From contig NZ_PJZF01000018.1 in NCBI RefSeq assembly GCF_002858675.1, positions 1 to 64,000 of the forward strand: DNA of 64,000 nt, in the 5' to 3' direction. This document shows, in pieces, positions 56,610-64,000 of the stretch. A model generated the notes under the pieces. The model worked only from the letters and a program-made list of their open reading frames with translations. It searched no databases and was not told the origin of the DNA. Each line of letters begins with the position of its first letter. The first letter of the stretch is position 1. This stretch comes from Chimaeribacter californicus (GTDB taxonomy: Bacteria > Pseudomonadota > Gammaproteobacteria > Enterobacterales > Enterobacteriaceae). The position numbers were made by a program, and so were the translations under genes.

Positions 56610-58283
56610 TTACAGCGTCAAAATAACTTTGGCGGCGACGGCGATCTGGTAAATGATGGTCGAGATACCGCGGGTGACTTCAATGCTCTTCGATTCAAAC
56701 TTCGGCAGCACCATCAGCTCATCACCCGGTTGCAGGGTGTCAACATTGTCGGCGTCGTCCGCCTCGCCGTTCTGATGGATAACGATGACCTTCGCGTTGC
56801 CCTTTTTCTGGGTGAAGCCCCCCACCTTGGCGATGTAGTCATCCGGCGACAGCCCTTTCTGCCAGGCCACCGCATTCGGGAACAGCACTTCGCCGTGCAC
56901 CATCACCAGCGAGGTGCGCTCCGGGATGTTGATGATGTCACCATCTTCCAGGATCACCTGGTCGAGGGTGTTCTCATTGAGTACCACCGCGCCCTTGGGC
57001 ACCACATTGCGCGCCTTGGCCACAAAGCGGCTGATCAGCTGCGCCTCCTGCATCCGCAGGTTGGCCTCTTCAGAGGTCGCGGACTGGGCCGAGAGCGACG
57101 CCTCTTCCAGCTTCTGCAACGACAGGTTGAGCATCTCTTTCTGGCGCTCCGCCACCGAGCGGCGGAACAGCTGAATGGCATTGAGCTGCGACATACTGTT
57201 GGTGCGGATCTGTGCCAGCACCTGGCGCATGGTCGCCCCGTACGGCAACACCACGGCGTGTTCGCCGGAGTGCGCACCTTCAATACGCACCTGAATGGTG
57301 CCGGCGTAGCGGTCGGCACTGACGATCAGCTGGTCGCCATCCTGCAGCACACGGCCGCCCGCCTGGCTGAGCGGGTAATACTCGCTGCGCTTGACGGTGC
57401 CCTGCTGGCGGATGATGGTCATATGGGTGGCACCCGGTTTTGGGCGTGCCCAGCTCAGCGCTTCGCTGACCGGCAGCGAACCGTCACGGAACTCAAAGTC
57501 ATAGCTGTTGAACACCTCGCCCTGCACGCTGACGGTGTGCTGGCGCGGGCCAACCACGATCACGTCGCCGTCGGCGAACTGCGACAGGCTGAGGTTGCCG
57601 TTCAGCAGGAAGTCATACAGGTTGATGTGGTTGCGTACGCGGTTGCTGCGCTTGACCTCGATGTCCACATAACTGCCGCGCTCGGTGTCCACCCCGCCCG
57701 CTTTGCTCAGGTAGGAGAGCAGGGAATCGGAGGCGACGCCGCCATACAGGCCGGGGTTATTGACATAGCCGGTGACAAACACCTTGACCGGCTGCGCCTG
57801 CACCAGCGAGGCATAGACGTTGACGTTGGCCTGATAGACCTCTTTCACCTTGCTGGTGACCAGGCTGTTAAGCTGGCCGTTCGGCGTGCCGGCGACTTTC
57901 ATCGGGCCGACGTTCGGCAGGAAGATGTTGCCTTTCGGGTCTACCGCCAGGCTGCCTTCAAAGTTGAAGGCGCCCCAGAGCCGCACCTGGATCTGGTCGC
58001 CCAGCCCGATGACGTAGCCGGGGTTGAAGCCGATGCTGCTGGCGCTGTTGCCGCCGGTGCCGCTGAAGATCTGGGCACCGAACATACGGCTGGCCGGGGC
58101 CGGGGTGACCGGTGCCGGGGTGTCGTCAAACTGGTTGTTGCCCGCAGGCTGGGCGGTCTGGCCGCTGATTACCTGCGGCAGCGGGGCCGCGCCGGTCAGG
58201 CTCGGGCCGGCGGTCAGGGAGATCGCCTGGGCCTGCGCCAGCGGCAGCATCAGGCTAAGAATCACGGTGTTAAACAGTTTCAT
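56610..58283 (-). CDS. kpsD: Capsule export protein KpsD
   Basis: KpsD is the periplasmic/outer-membrane polysaccharide export protein of group 2 capsules. The 557-residue precursor (E. coli 558) has a signal peptide MKLFNTVILSLMLPLAQAQA, the export domain YVIGLGDQIQVRLWG, several SLBB-type modules (VFVTGYVNNPGLY, VSVQGEVFNSYDFEF, SLVMVHGEVLFPNAVAW), and a hydrophobic C-terminus. The ATG at 58283 is preferred to an extension to 58325. It is positioned ten bases upstream of kpsC and 22 bases after kpsE. Confidence 0.94.
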   Translation of the reverse strand: MKLFNTVILSLMLPLAQAQAISLTAGPSLTGAAPLPQVISGQTAQPAGNNQFDDTPAPVTPAPASRMFGAQIFSGTGGNSASSIGFNPGYVIGLGDQIQVRLWGAFNFEGSLAVDPKGNIFLPNVGPMKVAGTPNGQLNSLVTSKVKEVYQANVNVYASLVQAQPVKVFVTGYVNNPGLYGGVASDSLLSYLSKAGGVDTERGSYVDIEVKRSNRVRNHINLYDFLLNGNLSLSQFADGDVIVVGPRQHTVSVQGEVFNSYDFEFRDGSLPVSEALSWARPKPGATHMTIIRQQGTVKRSEYYPLSQAGGRVLQDGDQLIVSADRYAGTIQVRIEGAHSGEHAVVLPYGATMRQVLAQIRTNSMSQLNAIQLFRRSVAERQKEMLNLSLQKLEEASLSAQSATSEEANLRMQEAQLISRFVAKARNVVPKGAVVLNENTLDQVILEDGDIINIPERTSLVMVHGEVLFPNAVAWQKGLSPDDYIAKVGGFTQKKGNAKVIVIHQNGEADDADNVDTLQPGDELMVLPKFESKSIEVTRGISTIIYQIAVAAKVILTL

Positions 58284-58305
58284 GGCGTGCTCGCGGTAGT
58301 CGTTA

Positions 58306-59466
58306 TTAGTCCCGGTGGTCATCAATCACTGCCAGCAGCAGTTTGATGGTGCCGAAGAGTAAGCAGCAGATCAGCAGCAGGCTGATGAGCAGATAAGGGC
58401 TGTTGGGGTAGGTTGACTCTTCCGGCATCTGCGGCGAGCTGATCACTGACAGCACCTTCAGCTTGCGCGCGCTTTCGACGCGGGTTTTCTCAATCGAGGT
58501 GAGCGCGAGCTTGTAAAGGTCGGTGTCAAACGCCACCCGGGCCTTGATGGCCTCAAAGTCCAGCGCCATGGTGTTGAGCTGGCGGCCGTCCGGCGCGGTG
58601 ATTTTACTTTTCTCCGCCTCAATCTGGGCCGAGAGGGAGGCCAGCGCATTGCGGGCGCTGACCACCTGCGGGGTATCCTCACGCAGGTAGGTCAGCAGGT
58701 TGCGCAGCTCCGCTTCCATCTGGATTTTCTGCCCGGTCAGGGTGTTCACCAGGGCGCTCGCGGCCTGTGCCTGGGCGCCGGGGTCAAGGATGCTGTTGCT
58801 GTTCTGGTAGGCCAGCAGCGCTGCGCGGCTCGCGTCCAGGCGGCCGCTGGCTTCGTGCATCTCTTTCTCAGCGAAGGCCAGCTGGTCACGGGCAATCCGG
58901 TGTGACAGCTCGTTAATGAAACGCTCTGACTCCTTCAGCACCGCCTGGTTGAAACGCTGGGCAAACTCCGGGGTAAAGCCCTCGGTGGCGATGGTCAGCA
59001 AGCCGGTTTTATCGTCATAAATGACGCTGATGCGGCTGCGGTAATAGTCAAGGAAACGCTCACGCGGCAGATCCGAGCGCAGGTGATAGAAAATATCCCA
59101 GCCGCTGGCACCGAATGCCTGGTGGAAATTAAGTTGCTTATCCAGGATCGCCAGCATATCCGGCGAATTGATATAGGCTTTTAAATAGAGCGCATCTTCC
59201 GCGGAACTGGTATTGCTGGCCCCCAGTAATAAGCCGACGTTTAAACTGCTGCCGTTAATATCATCGGAGCGTTTAATGGCAACGGTGGATTCACTTTGAA
59301 AGCGGGGCTGGCTAAATAACACCAAATAAATAATCAACAGCGCCAGCGGCGCAATAATGATGATTTTTGCCAGATGGCGATGCAAAAAAGCCAGGTTGAG
59401 CGTCTTCCGTAACCTTCGGGCCAGTTGCCGGCCCGGCACCGCAGCTTTTACGTTATTCATTAACAT
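58306..59466 (-). CDS. kpsE: Capsule export inner-membrane protein KpsE
   Basis: KpsE is the polysaccharide co-polymerase-type adaptor (PCP-3) linking the ABC transporter to KpsD. The 386-residue protein has one helix near the N-terminus (about 34-50), a long periplasmic part with coiled-coil (AFAEKEMHEASGRLDASRAALLAYQ region, about 200-330), and a C-terminal helix after the PNSPYLL motif. Start at 59466 or the second ATG at 59460. It is cotranscribed with kpsF and kpsD. Confidence 0.93.
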   Translation of the reverse strand: MLMNNVKAAVPGRQLARRLRKTLNLAFLHRHLAKIIIIAPLALLIIYLVLFSQPRFQSESTVAIKRSDDINGSSLNVGLLLGASNTSSAEDALYLKAYINSPDMLAILDKQLNFHQAFGASGWDIFYHLRSDLPRERFLDYYRSRISVIYDDKTGLLTIATEGFTPEFAQRFNQAVLKESERFINELSHRIARDQLAFAEKEMHEASGRLDASRAALLAYQNSNSILDPGAQAQAASALVNTLTGQKIQMEAELRNLLTYLREDTPQVVSARNALASLSAQIEAEKSKITAPDGRQLNTMALDFEAIKARVAFDTDLYKLALTSIEKTRVESARKLKVLSVISSPQMPEESTYPNSPYLLISLLLICCLLFGTIKLLLAVIDDHRD

Positions 59467-59584
59467 GAGAGGTCATCATTTTATTAAGGGGCGTGGCGTG
59501 GTGCCATTATCACGCGCGTTATCCCCCTACAAAGCAGGGGGCATCGCGCAAAAATGGGCGTTATTCGAGTAATTAGCTGAATTT

Positions 59585-60568
59585 TTAGTCAAAAATACGG
59601 ATGAGCCCGACCACATCCTGCCCTTCGCCGGTCACCAGCAATGCGGAGATGCGCGCCTGCTGCATCAGCCGTTCGGCATCCGCGATCATCGTGTCCTGCG
59701 GCAGGGTGATCGGGTCAGAGGTCATGATGTCGCGAGCGGTGCAGGTGTCGAGGCCGCTGCACTTCGCCAGCGCCCGGCGCAGGTCACCGTCGGTGATGAT
59801 GCCCACCAGCCGCCCGGCCGCGTCATTCACCGCCACCATGCCCTGGCAACCGCCGGTGATCTCCTGAATCACCTCCCGGAAAGTGGCTGACACCTGTACC
59901 TGCGGTACGGTGGTCTGCATCAGGTCAGCGACGCGGGTCAACAGGCGGCGGCCGAGCGAGCCACCGGGGTGATAACGCGCAAAATCAGTGGGCTGGAACT
60001 GCCGCTGTTGCATCAGGGCGATGGCCAGCGCATCACCAATCGCCATGGTCAGCGTGGTGGAGGTGGTCGGGGCGAGGTTATTCGGGCAGCTTTCGCTCTC
60101 CATCATCAGCTCCAGCACCGCGTCGGCATGGCGCGCCAGCGTGGAGCCGCCGACATTGGTCAGGGCGATGATGCGGTTGCCAAAGGCTTTCAGCGACGGG
60201 ATCAGTTTCAGGATTTCGTCCGTCTCACCGCTGGCGGAAATCAGGATCAGCAGGTCATAAGGCGTAATCATCCCCAGATCGCCGTGGAAGGCTTCAGCCG
60301 GGTGAATAAAGAAACTGGGCGTCCCGGTGGATGCCAGCGTCGCAGATATTTTGCGCCCCACATGGCCCGATTTTCCCATTCCGGAAAGAATGACATGCCC
60401 CTTACATTGGCTCATTAAGGTCAACGCCTGCTGGTAATGCACCGGGTCAATATGGTCTGCCAGTGTATGCAGGGCATCCGCCTGCTCATTCAGGGTTCGT
60501 TTAATAGAGGCAATATTATCAGGCGGCACAGAATAGCCGGGAAGTGTGGAGAACAGCGTATCAGACAC
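59585..60568 (-). CDS. kpsF: Capsule-locus arabinose-5-phosphate isomerase KpsF
   Basis: KpsF interconverts ribulose-5-phosphate and arabinose-5-phosphate, feeding Kdo synthesis for the capsule linker. The 327-residue product equals E. coli KpsF length. The SIS domain has GHVILSGMGKSGHVGRK and STGTPSFFIHPAEAFHGDLGM, and two CBS domains follow (about 210-327). A GTG start at 60568 is inferred because no ATG fits and AAGG lies upstream; the frame is open to 60688. It is the first gene of the leftward capsule operon. Confidence 0.93.
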   Translation of the reverse strand: MSDTLFSTLPGYSVPPDNIASIKRTLNEQADALHTLADHIDPVHYQQALTLMSQCKGHVILSGMGKSGHVGRKISATLASTGTPSFFIHPAEAFHGDLGMITPYDLLILISASGETDEILKLIPSLKAFGNRIIALTNVGGSTLARHADAVLELMMESESCPNNLAPTTSTTLTMAIGDALAIALMQQRQFQPTDFARYHPGGSLGRRLLTRVADLMQTTVPQVQVSATFREVIQEITGGCQGMVAVNDAAGRLVGIITDGDLRRALAKCSGLDTCTARDIMTSDPITLPQDTMIADAERLMQQARISALLVTGEGQDVVGLIRIFD

Positions 60569-60945
60569 GTGATTAACCTTAACCGGTAATAAAATGACGT
60601 AAAAGCAGCATGGCTGCCGGAATAGCGCGACCAGGTAAAATGACGCTATAAAAAAGGGGGCTTGTCTAAAACGCAGCCTATTTATCACATGACATAAATG
60701 AACACAATAAATTTAAGATTATTCTTACTTTACGTACAAAATTTAAACAAATGTAACCTGGCATGAGGGTGTGTAACCTTAACCATTCGGATTAACGCTT
60801 TCTTAACGCAAATTGCCCGCAGCAAGATTTTACTTACCCGGCAAACTGCCCCTTTAACGACTATAATTTAAGGTACCGGCACGTTATTTCACCTGTGCGT
60901 GAAGCCGGCAGACTGACTTCATTTTGCTTATCATCGGAGGTAATT
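60569..60945. other. kpsF/ybiI divergent intergenic region
   Basis: This 377-base region is strongly AT-rich at 60680-60790 and would hold the kpsF and ybiI promoters. No operator could be assigned and no gene is seen. Confidence 0.5.
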
Positions 60946-61212
60946 ATGGCCAGTGGTTGGGCGCAGGATGGCGCAGTACAGGATCAAATCGACTCCACGG
61001 TCGAAGACGCGGTGCAGCGCGCCCGGCAGGCGCTGGGGCACGGCGACAGTGAAAAATTTTGCCAGGAGTGCGGCGAGCCGATTCCTGAAGCACGGCGGCA
61101 GGCGCTGAAAGGCGTGCGTTACTGTGTGCAATGCCAGGCGGCGCTGGACAAAGAGGCGCAGGATCATGCCGGCTATAACCGCCGCGGCAGTAAAGACAGT
61201 CAGCTTCGTTAA
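60946..61212 (+). CDS. ybiI: DksA/TraR-type zinc-finger protein YbiI
   Basis: The 88-residue protein matches E. coli YbiI at both ends (MASGWAQDGAVQDQI and GYNRRGSKDSQLR). It has a four-cysteine zinc finger CQECGEP with CVQCQ (about 39-65) of the DksA/TraR class. The ATG at 60946 has GGAGG upstream. Its role is unknown; relatives bind RNA polymerase. It sits before glnHPQ. Confidence 0.92.
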   Translation: MASGWAQDGAVQDQIDSTVEDAVQRARQALGHGDSEKFCQECGEPIPEARRQALKGVRYCVQCQAALDKEAQDHAGYNRRGSKDSQLR

Positions 61213-61410
61213 ACGGGCCGGGCCGCCGGCCCCTGCCCCTGTTCATTATCCTTCCTTATGCGTTCCCCCTCTCCTTTTTGCGGTTTTACTGCCTGTTTTG
61301 CCCCTGAAAGTTAGCGTTTAGTAGCAAACTAAAAGCGTTATTGTTAATAAACGCACGTTAATCGCGCTAAACAGCGCTTATCCTGTAGAGGCGCACCAGC
61401 AGTGAACAAT

Positions 61411-61427
61411 TGCACCTTTTTGGTGCT
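61411..61427. promoter_or_regulatory. NtrC binding site upstream of glnH
   Basis: GCACC-N5-GGTGC (61412-61426) with leading T matches the NtrC consensus. A further half-site-like GGTGCA is at 61435-61440. It lies about 100 bases upstream of the sigma-54 promoter. Confidence 0.75.
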
Positions 61428-61510
61428 CTTTGATGGTGCAAATGCGCCTCTGCCGCATTATTTCAGGGCAGAGTGCGAGAAATCCTATTGTTTTTCAATA
61501 ACTCGAAAAG

Positions 61511-61528
61511 TTGGCACGATTCTTTCAT
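61511..61528 (+). promoter_or_regulatory. Sigma-54 promoter of glnHPQ
   Basis: TTGGCACGATTCTTTCAT has the -24 GG and a -12 TTTCA in the expected spacing, resembling the E. coli glnH nitrogen-regulated promoter. It is about 60 bases before the glnH ATG. Confidence 0.75.
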
Positions 61529-61588
61529 AGCAGGGCGTGAAACATAAGAATTGGCTATCACCTCCCGGCCTTATATAAGGAACTTTCC

Positions 61589-62341
61589 ATGAAGTCACTG
61601 TTACGTTCATACGCAAAAGGTTCGCTGGTTGCCCTGTCGCTGGCGTTCGCGTTTTCCGCTCACGCAGCTGATAAACTGATTGTCGCTACCGATACCGCTT
61701 TCGTTCCGTTTGAGTTTAAGCAGGGCGATAAATATGTCGGTTTTGACATCGACCTCTGGGACGCCATCGCCAAACAGCTCAAGCTGGACTACAGCCTGAA
61801 GCCGATGGATTTCAGCGGCATCATCCCGGCATTGCAGACCCACAACGTTGATGTGGCGCTGGCCGGCATCACCATTACGCCGGAGCGTAAAAACGCCATC
61901 GACTTCTCTGACGGCTACTACAACAGCGGCCTGCTGGTGATGGTGAAAAATGACAACACCGCGATCACAGGCGAGAAAGATCTGGCCGGGAAAGTGGTGG
62001 CGGTGAAGAGCGGCACCGGTTCGGTGGATTACGCGAAAGCCAATATCAAAACCAAAGACCTGCGCCAGTTCCCGAACATCGACAACGCCTACATGGAGCT
62101 GGCCACCGGCCGGGCGGATGCGGTGCTGCATGACACGCCGAACATCCTCTACTTCATCAAAACCGCCGGCCACGGCCAGTTCAAAGCGGTGGGTGAGTCG
62201 ATCAAAGCCCAGCAGTACGGCATCGCGTTCCCGAAAAACAGCGACCTGCGTGAGAAGGTCAACGGTGCGCTGAAAACCCTGCGTGACAACGGCACTTACA
62301 ACGAAATCTACAAAAAATGGTTCGGCACTGAGCCTAAATAA
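61589..62341 (+). CDS. glnH: Periplasmic glutamine-binding protein GlnH
   Basis: GlnH captures glutamine for the GlnPQ ABC importer. The 250-residue precursor has a signal peptide ending FSAHAA and then [49 protein letters not shown] and [17 protein letters not shown], close to E. coli GlnH. It heads the nitrogen-controlled glnHPQ operon. Confidence 0.97.
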   Translation: MKSLLRSYAKGSLVALSLAFAFSAHAADKLIVATDTAFVPFEFKQGDKYVGFDIDLWDAIAKQLKLDYSLKPMDFSGIIPALQTHNVDVALAGITITPERKNAIDFSDGYYNSGLLVMVKNDNTAITGEKDLAGKVVAVKSGTGSVDYAKANIKTKDLRQFPNIDNAYMELATGRADAVLHDTPNILYFIKTAGHGQFKAVGESIKAQQYGIAFPKNSDLREKVNGALKTLRDNGTYNEIYKKWFGTEPK

Positions 62342-62364
62342 GGGCCGTGCGTTCAGGCAGTTTC

Positions 62365-62389
62365 CCGGCAGCACCCGCTGCCGGTTTTT
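62365..62389 (+). terminator. Intercistronic terminator-like hairpin between glnH and glnP
   Basis: CCGGCAGC / GCTGCCGG with loop ACCC, followed by five T. It probably lets part of the transcripts end after glnH, giving more binding protein than permease. Confidence 0.75.
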
Positions 62390-62403
62390 CCAGGAGATGA
62401 GTC

Positions 62404-63060
62404 ATGCAGTTTGAATGGAGCGCCATCTGGCCCGCTCTCCCTATCCTGCTCGAAGGCGCAAAGATGACCCTGTGGATTTCGGTCCTGGGGTTGCTGGGCG
62501 GCCTGATTATCGGCGTGATCGCGGGCTTTGCCCGTGCCTATGGCGGCTGGCTTTCCAGCCACATCGCGCTGGTGTTTATCGAGCTTATCCGTGGTACGCC
62601 GATCGTGGTGCAGGTGATGTTTATCTACTTCGCCCTGCCGATGATGATCCCGGTGCGTATCGACCCGTTCAGTGCGGCGGTGGTGACGATTATCATCAAC
62701 TCCGGCGCCTATATCGCGGAGATCACCCGCGGCGCGGTGCTCTCTATCCATAACGGCTTCCGTGAGGCCGGGCTGGCGCTGGGCCTGTCAAAACGTGACA
62801 CCCTGCGGTACGTGATCGCCCCGCTGGCGTTGCGCCGCATGTTGCCGCCGCTCGGCAACCAGTGGATTGTCAGCATCAAAGATACCTCTTTGTTTATCGT
62901 GATCGGTGTGGCTGAACTGACCCGTCAGGGCCAGGAGATCATCGCCGGGAACTTCCGCGCCATGGAGATCTGGACGGCGGTGGCGGTGATCTACCTGATT
63001 ATCACCCTGGCCCTGAGCTTCATCCTGCGCCGGCTTGAAAGAAAACTGAAAATCATATGA
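62404..63060 (+). CDS. glnP: Glutamine ABC transporter permease GlnP
   Basis: This 218-residue inner-membrane permease of the HisMQ family has five helices and the EAA loop [32 protein letters not shown] (about 116-147). [18 protein letters not shown] is typical of GlnP. CAGGAG precedes the ATG. The stop overlaps glnQ (ATGA). Confidence 0.97.
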   Translation: MQFEWSAIWPALPILLEGAKMTLWISVLGLLGGLIIGVIAGFARAYGGWLSSHIALVFIELIRGTPIVVQVMFIYFALPMMIPVRIDPFSAAVVTIIINSGAYIAEITRGAVLSIHNGFREAGLALGLSKRDTLRYVIAPLALRRMLPPLGNQWIVSIKDTSLFIVIGVAELTRQGQEIIAGNFRAMEIWTAVAVIYLIITLALSFILRRLERKLKII

Positions 63061-63779
63061 TCGAATTCAAAAACGTCTCCAAGCACTTCGGCAAAACCCA
63101 GGTGCTGCATGACATTGACCTGAAGATTAACCAGGGCGAAGTGGTGGTGATTATCGGGCCGTCCGGCTCCGGCAAGTCCACGCTGCTGCGCTGCATCAAC
63201 AAGCTGGAAGAGATCACCTCCGGCGATCTGGTGGTGGATGGCCTGAAAGTCAACGACCCGAAAGTGGACGAGCGCCTGATCCGCCAGGAAGCGGGCATGG
63301 TGTTCCAGCAGTTTTACCTGTTCCCGCACCTGACGGCGCTGGAGAACGTAGCATTCGGGCCGATCCGCGTGCGCGGCGCCAAAAAAGCGGATGCCGAGAA
63401 ACTGGCGAAAGAGCTGCTGGGCAAAGTGGGGCTCTCTGAGCGCGCCCACCACTACCCGTCTGAGCTCTCCGGCGGCCAGCAGCAGCGCGTGGCGATTGCC
63501 CGTGCGCTGGCGGTAAAACCGAAGCTGATGCTGTTTGATGAGCCGACCTCGGCGCTTGACCCGGAGCTGCGCCATGAGGTGCTGACGGTGATGAAAGATC
63601 TGGCTGAAGAGGGCATGACGATGGTGATCGTCACCCACGAGGTGGGGTTCGCCGAGAAAGTGGCCTCACGCCTGATCTTTATCGACAAGGGCCGCATCGC
63701 CGAAGATGGCGAACCGCATGCCCTGATCAGCAACCCGCCGAGCGATCGCCTGCGCGAGTTCCTGCAACACGTCTCCTGA
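63057..63779 (+). CDS. glnQ: Glutamine ABC transporter ATPase GlnQ
   Basis: This 240-residue ATPase has Walker [10 protein letters not shown] (about 33-41), signature [15 protein letters not shown], Walker [16 protein letters not shown] and the switch His in [13 protein letters not shown]. It starts four bases inside glnP. It is followed by a hairpin terminator. Confidence 0.97.
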   Translation: MIEFKNVSKHFGKTQVLHDIDLKINQGEVVVIIGPSGSGKSTLLRCINKLEEITSGDLVVDGLKVNDPKVDERLIRQEAGMVFQQFYLFPHLTALENVAFGPIRVRGAKKADAEKLAKELLGKVGLSERAHHYPSELSGGQQQRVAIARALAVKPKLMLFDEPTSALDPELRHEVLTVMKDLAEEGMTMVIVTHEVGFAEKVASRLIFIDKGRIAEDGEPHALISNPPSDRLREFLQHVS

Positions 63780-63785
63780 GTATGC

Positions 63786-63810
63786 CGGCGGGCGTTCTGC
63801 CCGCCGTTTT
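63786..63810. terminator. Terminator of glnHPQ
   Basis: CGGCGGGC / GCCCGCCG with loop GTTCT, then four T. Confidence 0.75.
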
Positions 63811-63827
63811 CCTGCCCTGCCCCGCGT

Positions 63828-64000
63828 TTAGTTCTGCCAGCGGCTCGCGACCCAGGCGGCCTGTTGCCGTTCGTTCAGGAACGTCCAGGCGATGATGCGG
63901 CTCACCTTCTGCCCCTGCGCCATCTCCAGCGTCCGTACCGTGACGGCACCGGCATCTTCCAGCACCTGATAGATCAGCGGCAGCGTCTCTTTTTTCGACA
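63828..64000 (-). CDS. rlmF: Partial gene, C-terminus of probable RlmF (23S rRNA m6A1618 methyltransferase)
   Basis: Only the last 57 codons are present; the 5' part lies beyond the window. The translated end includes KKETLPLIYQVLEDAGA, EMAQGQKVSRIIAWTFL and WVASRWQN before the stop. The MAQGQKxSRxxAWTF segment and the position next to glnQ fit RlmF (YbiN), which lies close to glnQ in E. coli. The identification rests on synteny and a short segment. Confidence 0.7.
   Translation of the reverse strand, partial: SKKETLPLIYQVLEDAGAVTVRTLEMAQGQKVSRIIAWTFLNERQQAAWVASRWQN

Noticed and set aside
56454-58346. A 630-codon open frame antisense to kpsC/kpsD
   Set aside because: It covers two known genes on the other strand and shows only shadow-type composition.
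1-64000. CRISPR arrays, tRNA or rRNA genes, insertion sequences and prophage genes
   Set aside because: No regularly spaced direct repeats, cloverleaf sequences, transposase or phage products were seen. The hairpin array at 16.3-16.6 kb has no constant repeat sequence.

Overview
The window reads as chromosome of a GC-rich member of Enterobacterales. Many products closely match E. coli families (MoeA, MoeB, YbiT, Tsx, BetTIBA, EptB, OmpX, RhtA, Tam, Dps, YbiI, GlnHPQ). The block ompX, rhtA, dps, glnHPQ, rlmF keeps E. coli-like synteny, but it is interrupted by a capsule locus and by tam. A Serratia-like genus of Yersiniaceae is a reasonable guess, but genus cannot be fixed from this sequence alone. 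No rRNA, tRNA, CRISPR array, insertion sequence or phage gene was recognised.

Layout. 0-2 kb: moeAB (molybdenum cofactor). 2.2-8.1 kb: five translationally coupled genes for a membrane glycan or lipid-glycosylation pathway (GT2, methyltransferase, flippase-like protein, two multi-spanning GT-C-like proteins). 8.1-13.2 kb: LacI-type regulator divergent from an MFS transporter and GH31 glucosidase operon. 13.3-16 kb: ybiT and tsx. 16.3-16.6 kb: a dense non-coding array of short hairpins. 16.7-21.8 kb: paired DMT transporters with a LysR regulator, elaA, a DcrB-like lipoprotein, a YceI protein, and a second methionine aminopeptidase coupled to a ParD-like antitoxin. 21.9-28.3 kb: choline to betaine genes betA, betB, betI and betT. 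28.3-29.2 kb: a toxin-antitoxin-like pair with two copies of a palindromic operator.

29.2-35.2 kb: a LysR-controlled aromatic-acid operon (UbiD-type decarboxylase, dehydroshikimate dehydratase-like TIM barrel, MFS transporter, Tat-exported type I dehydroquinase). Together these suggest quinate/shikimate conversion to protocatechuate and then catechol. 35.2-42.5 kb: an EEP-family membrane protein, eptB, and a CusRS/HprRS-like two-component system. The latter is divergent from a periplasmic protein, cytochrome b561 and molybdopterin oxidoreductase operon, with a perfect CusR/HprR-type box between them. 42.5-46.2 kb: ompX, rhtA, tam, dps.

46.6-60.6 kb: an ABC-dependent (group 2/3-type) capsule locus. 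kpsMT, a Stealth-family phosphotransferase and a 1271-residue GT2 / CDP-glycerol-phosphotransferase-like / TPR protein run rightward. kpsFEDCS runs leftward to meet them. The polymer is inferred to contain phosphodiester (teichoic-acid-like) linkages. 60.9-64 kb: ybiI, the nitrogen-regulated glnHPQ operon with visible NtrC and sigma-54 sites, and the 3' end of rlmF.

The items most worth a second look are the hairpin array, the exported dehydroquinase operon, the two-gene capsule polymer module, the coupled membrane glycosylation operon, and the CusR-type box in front of the molybdoenzyme operon.
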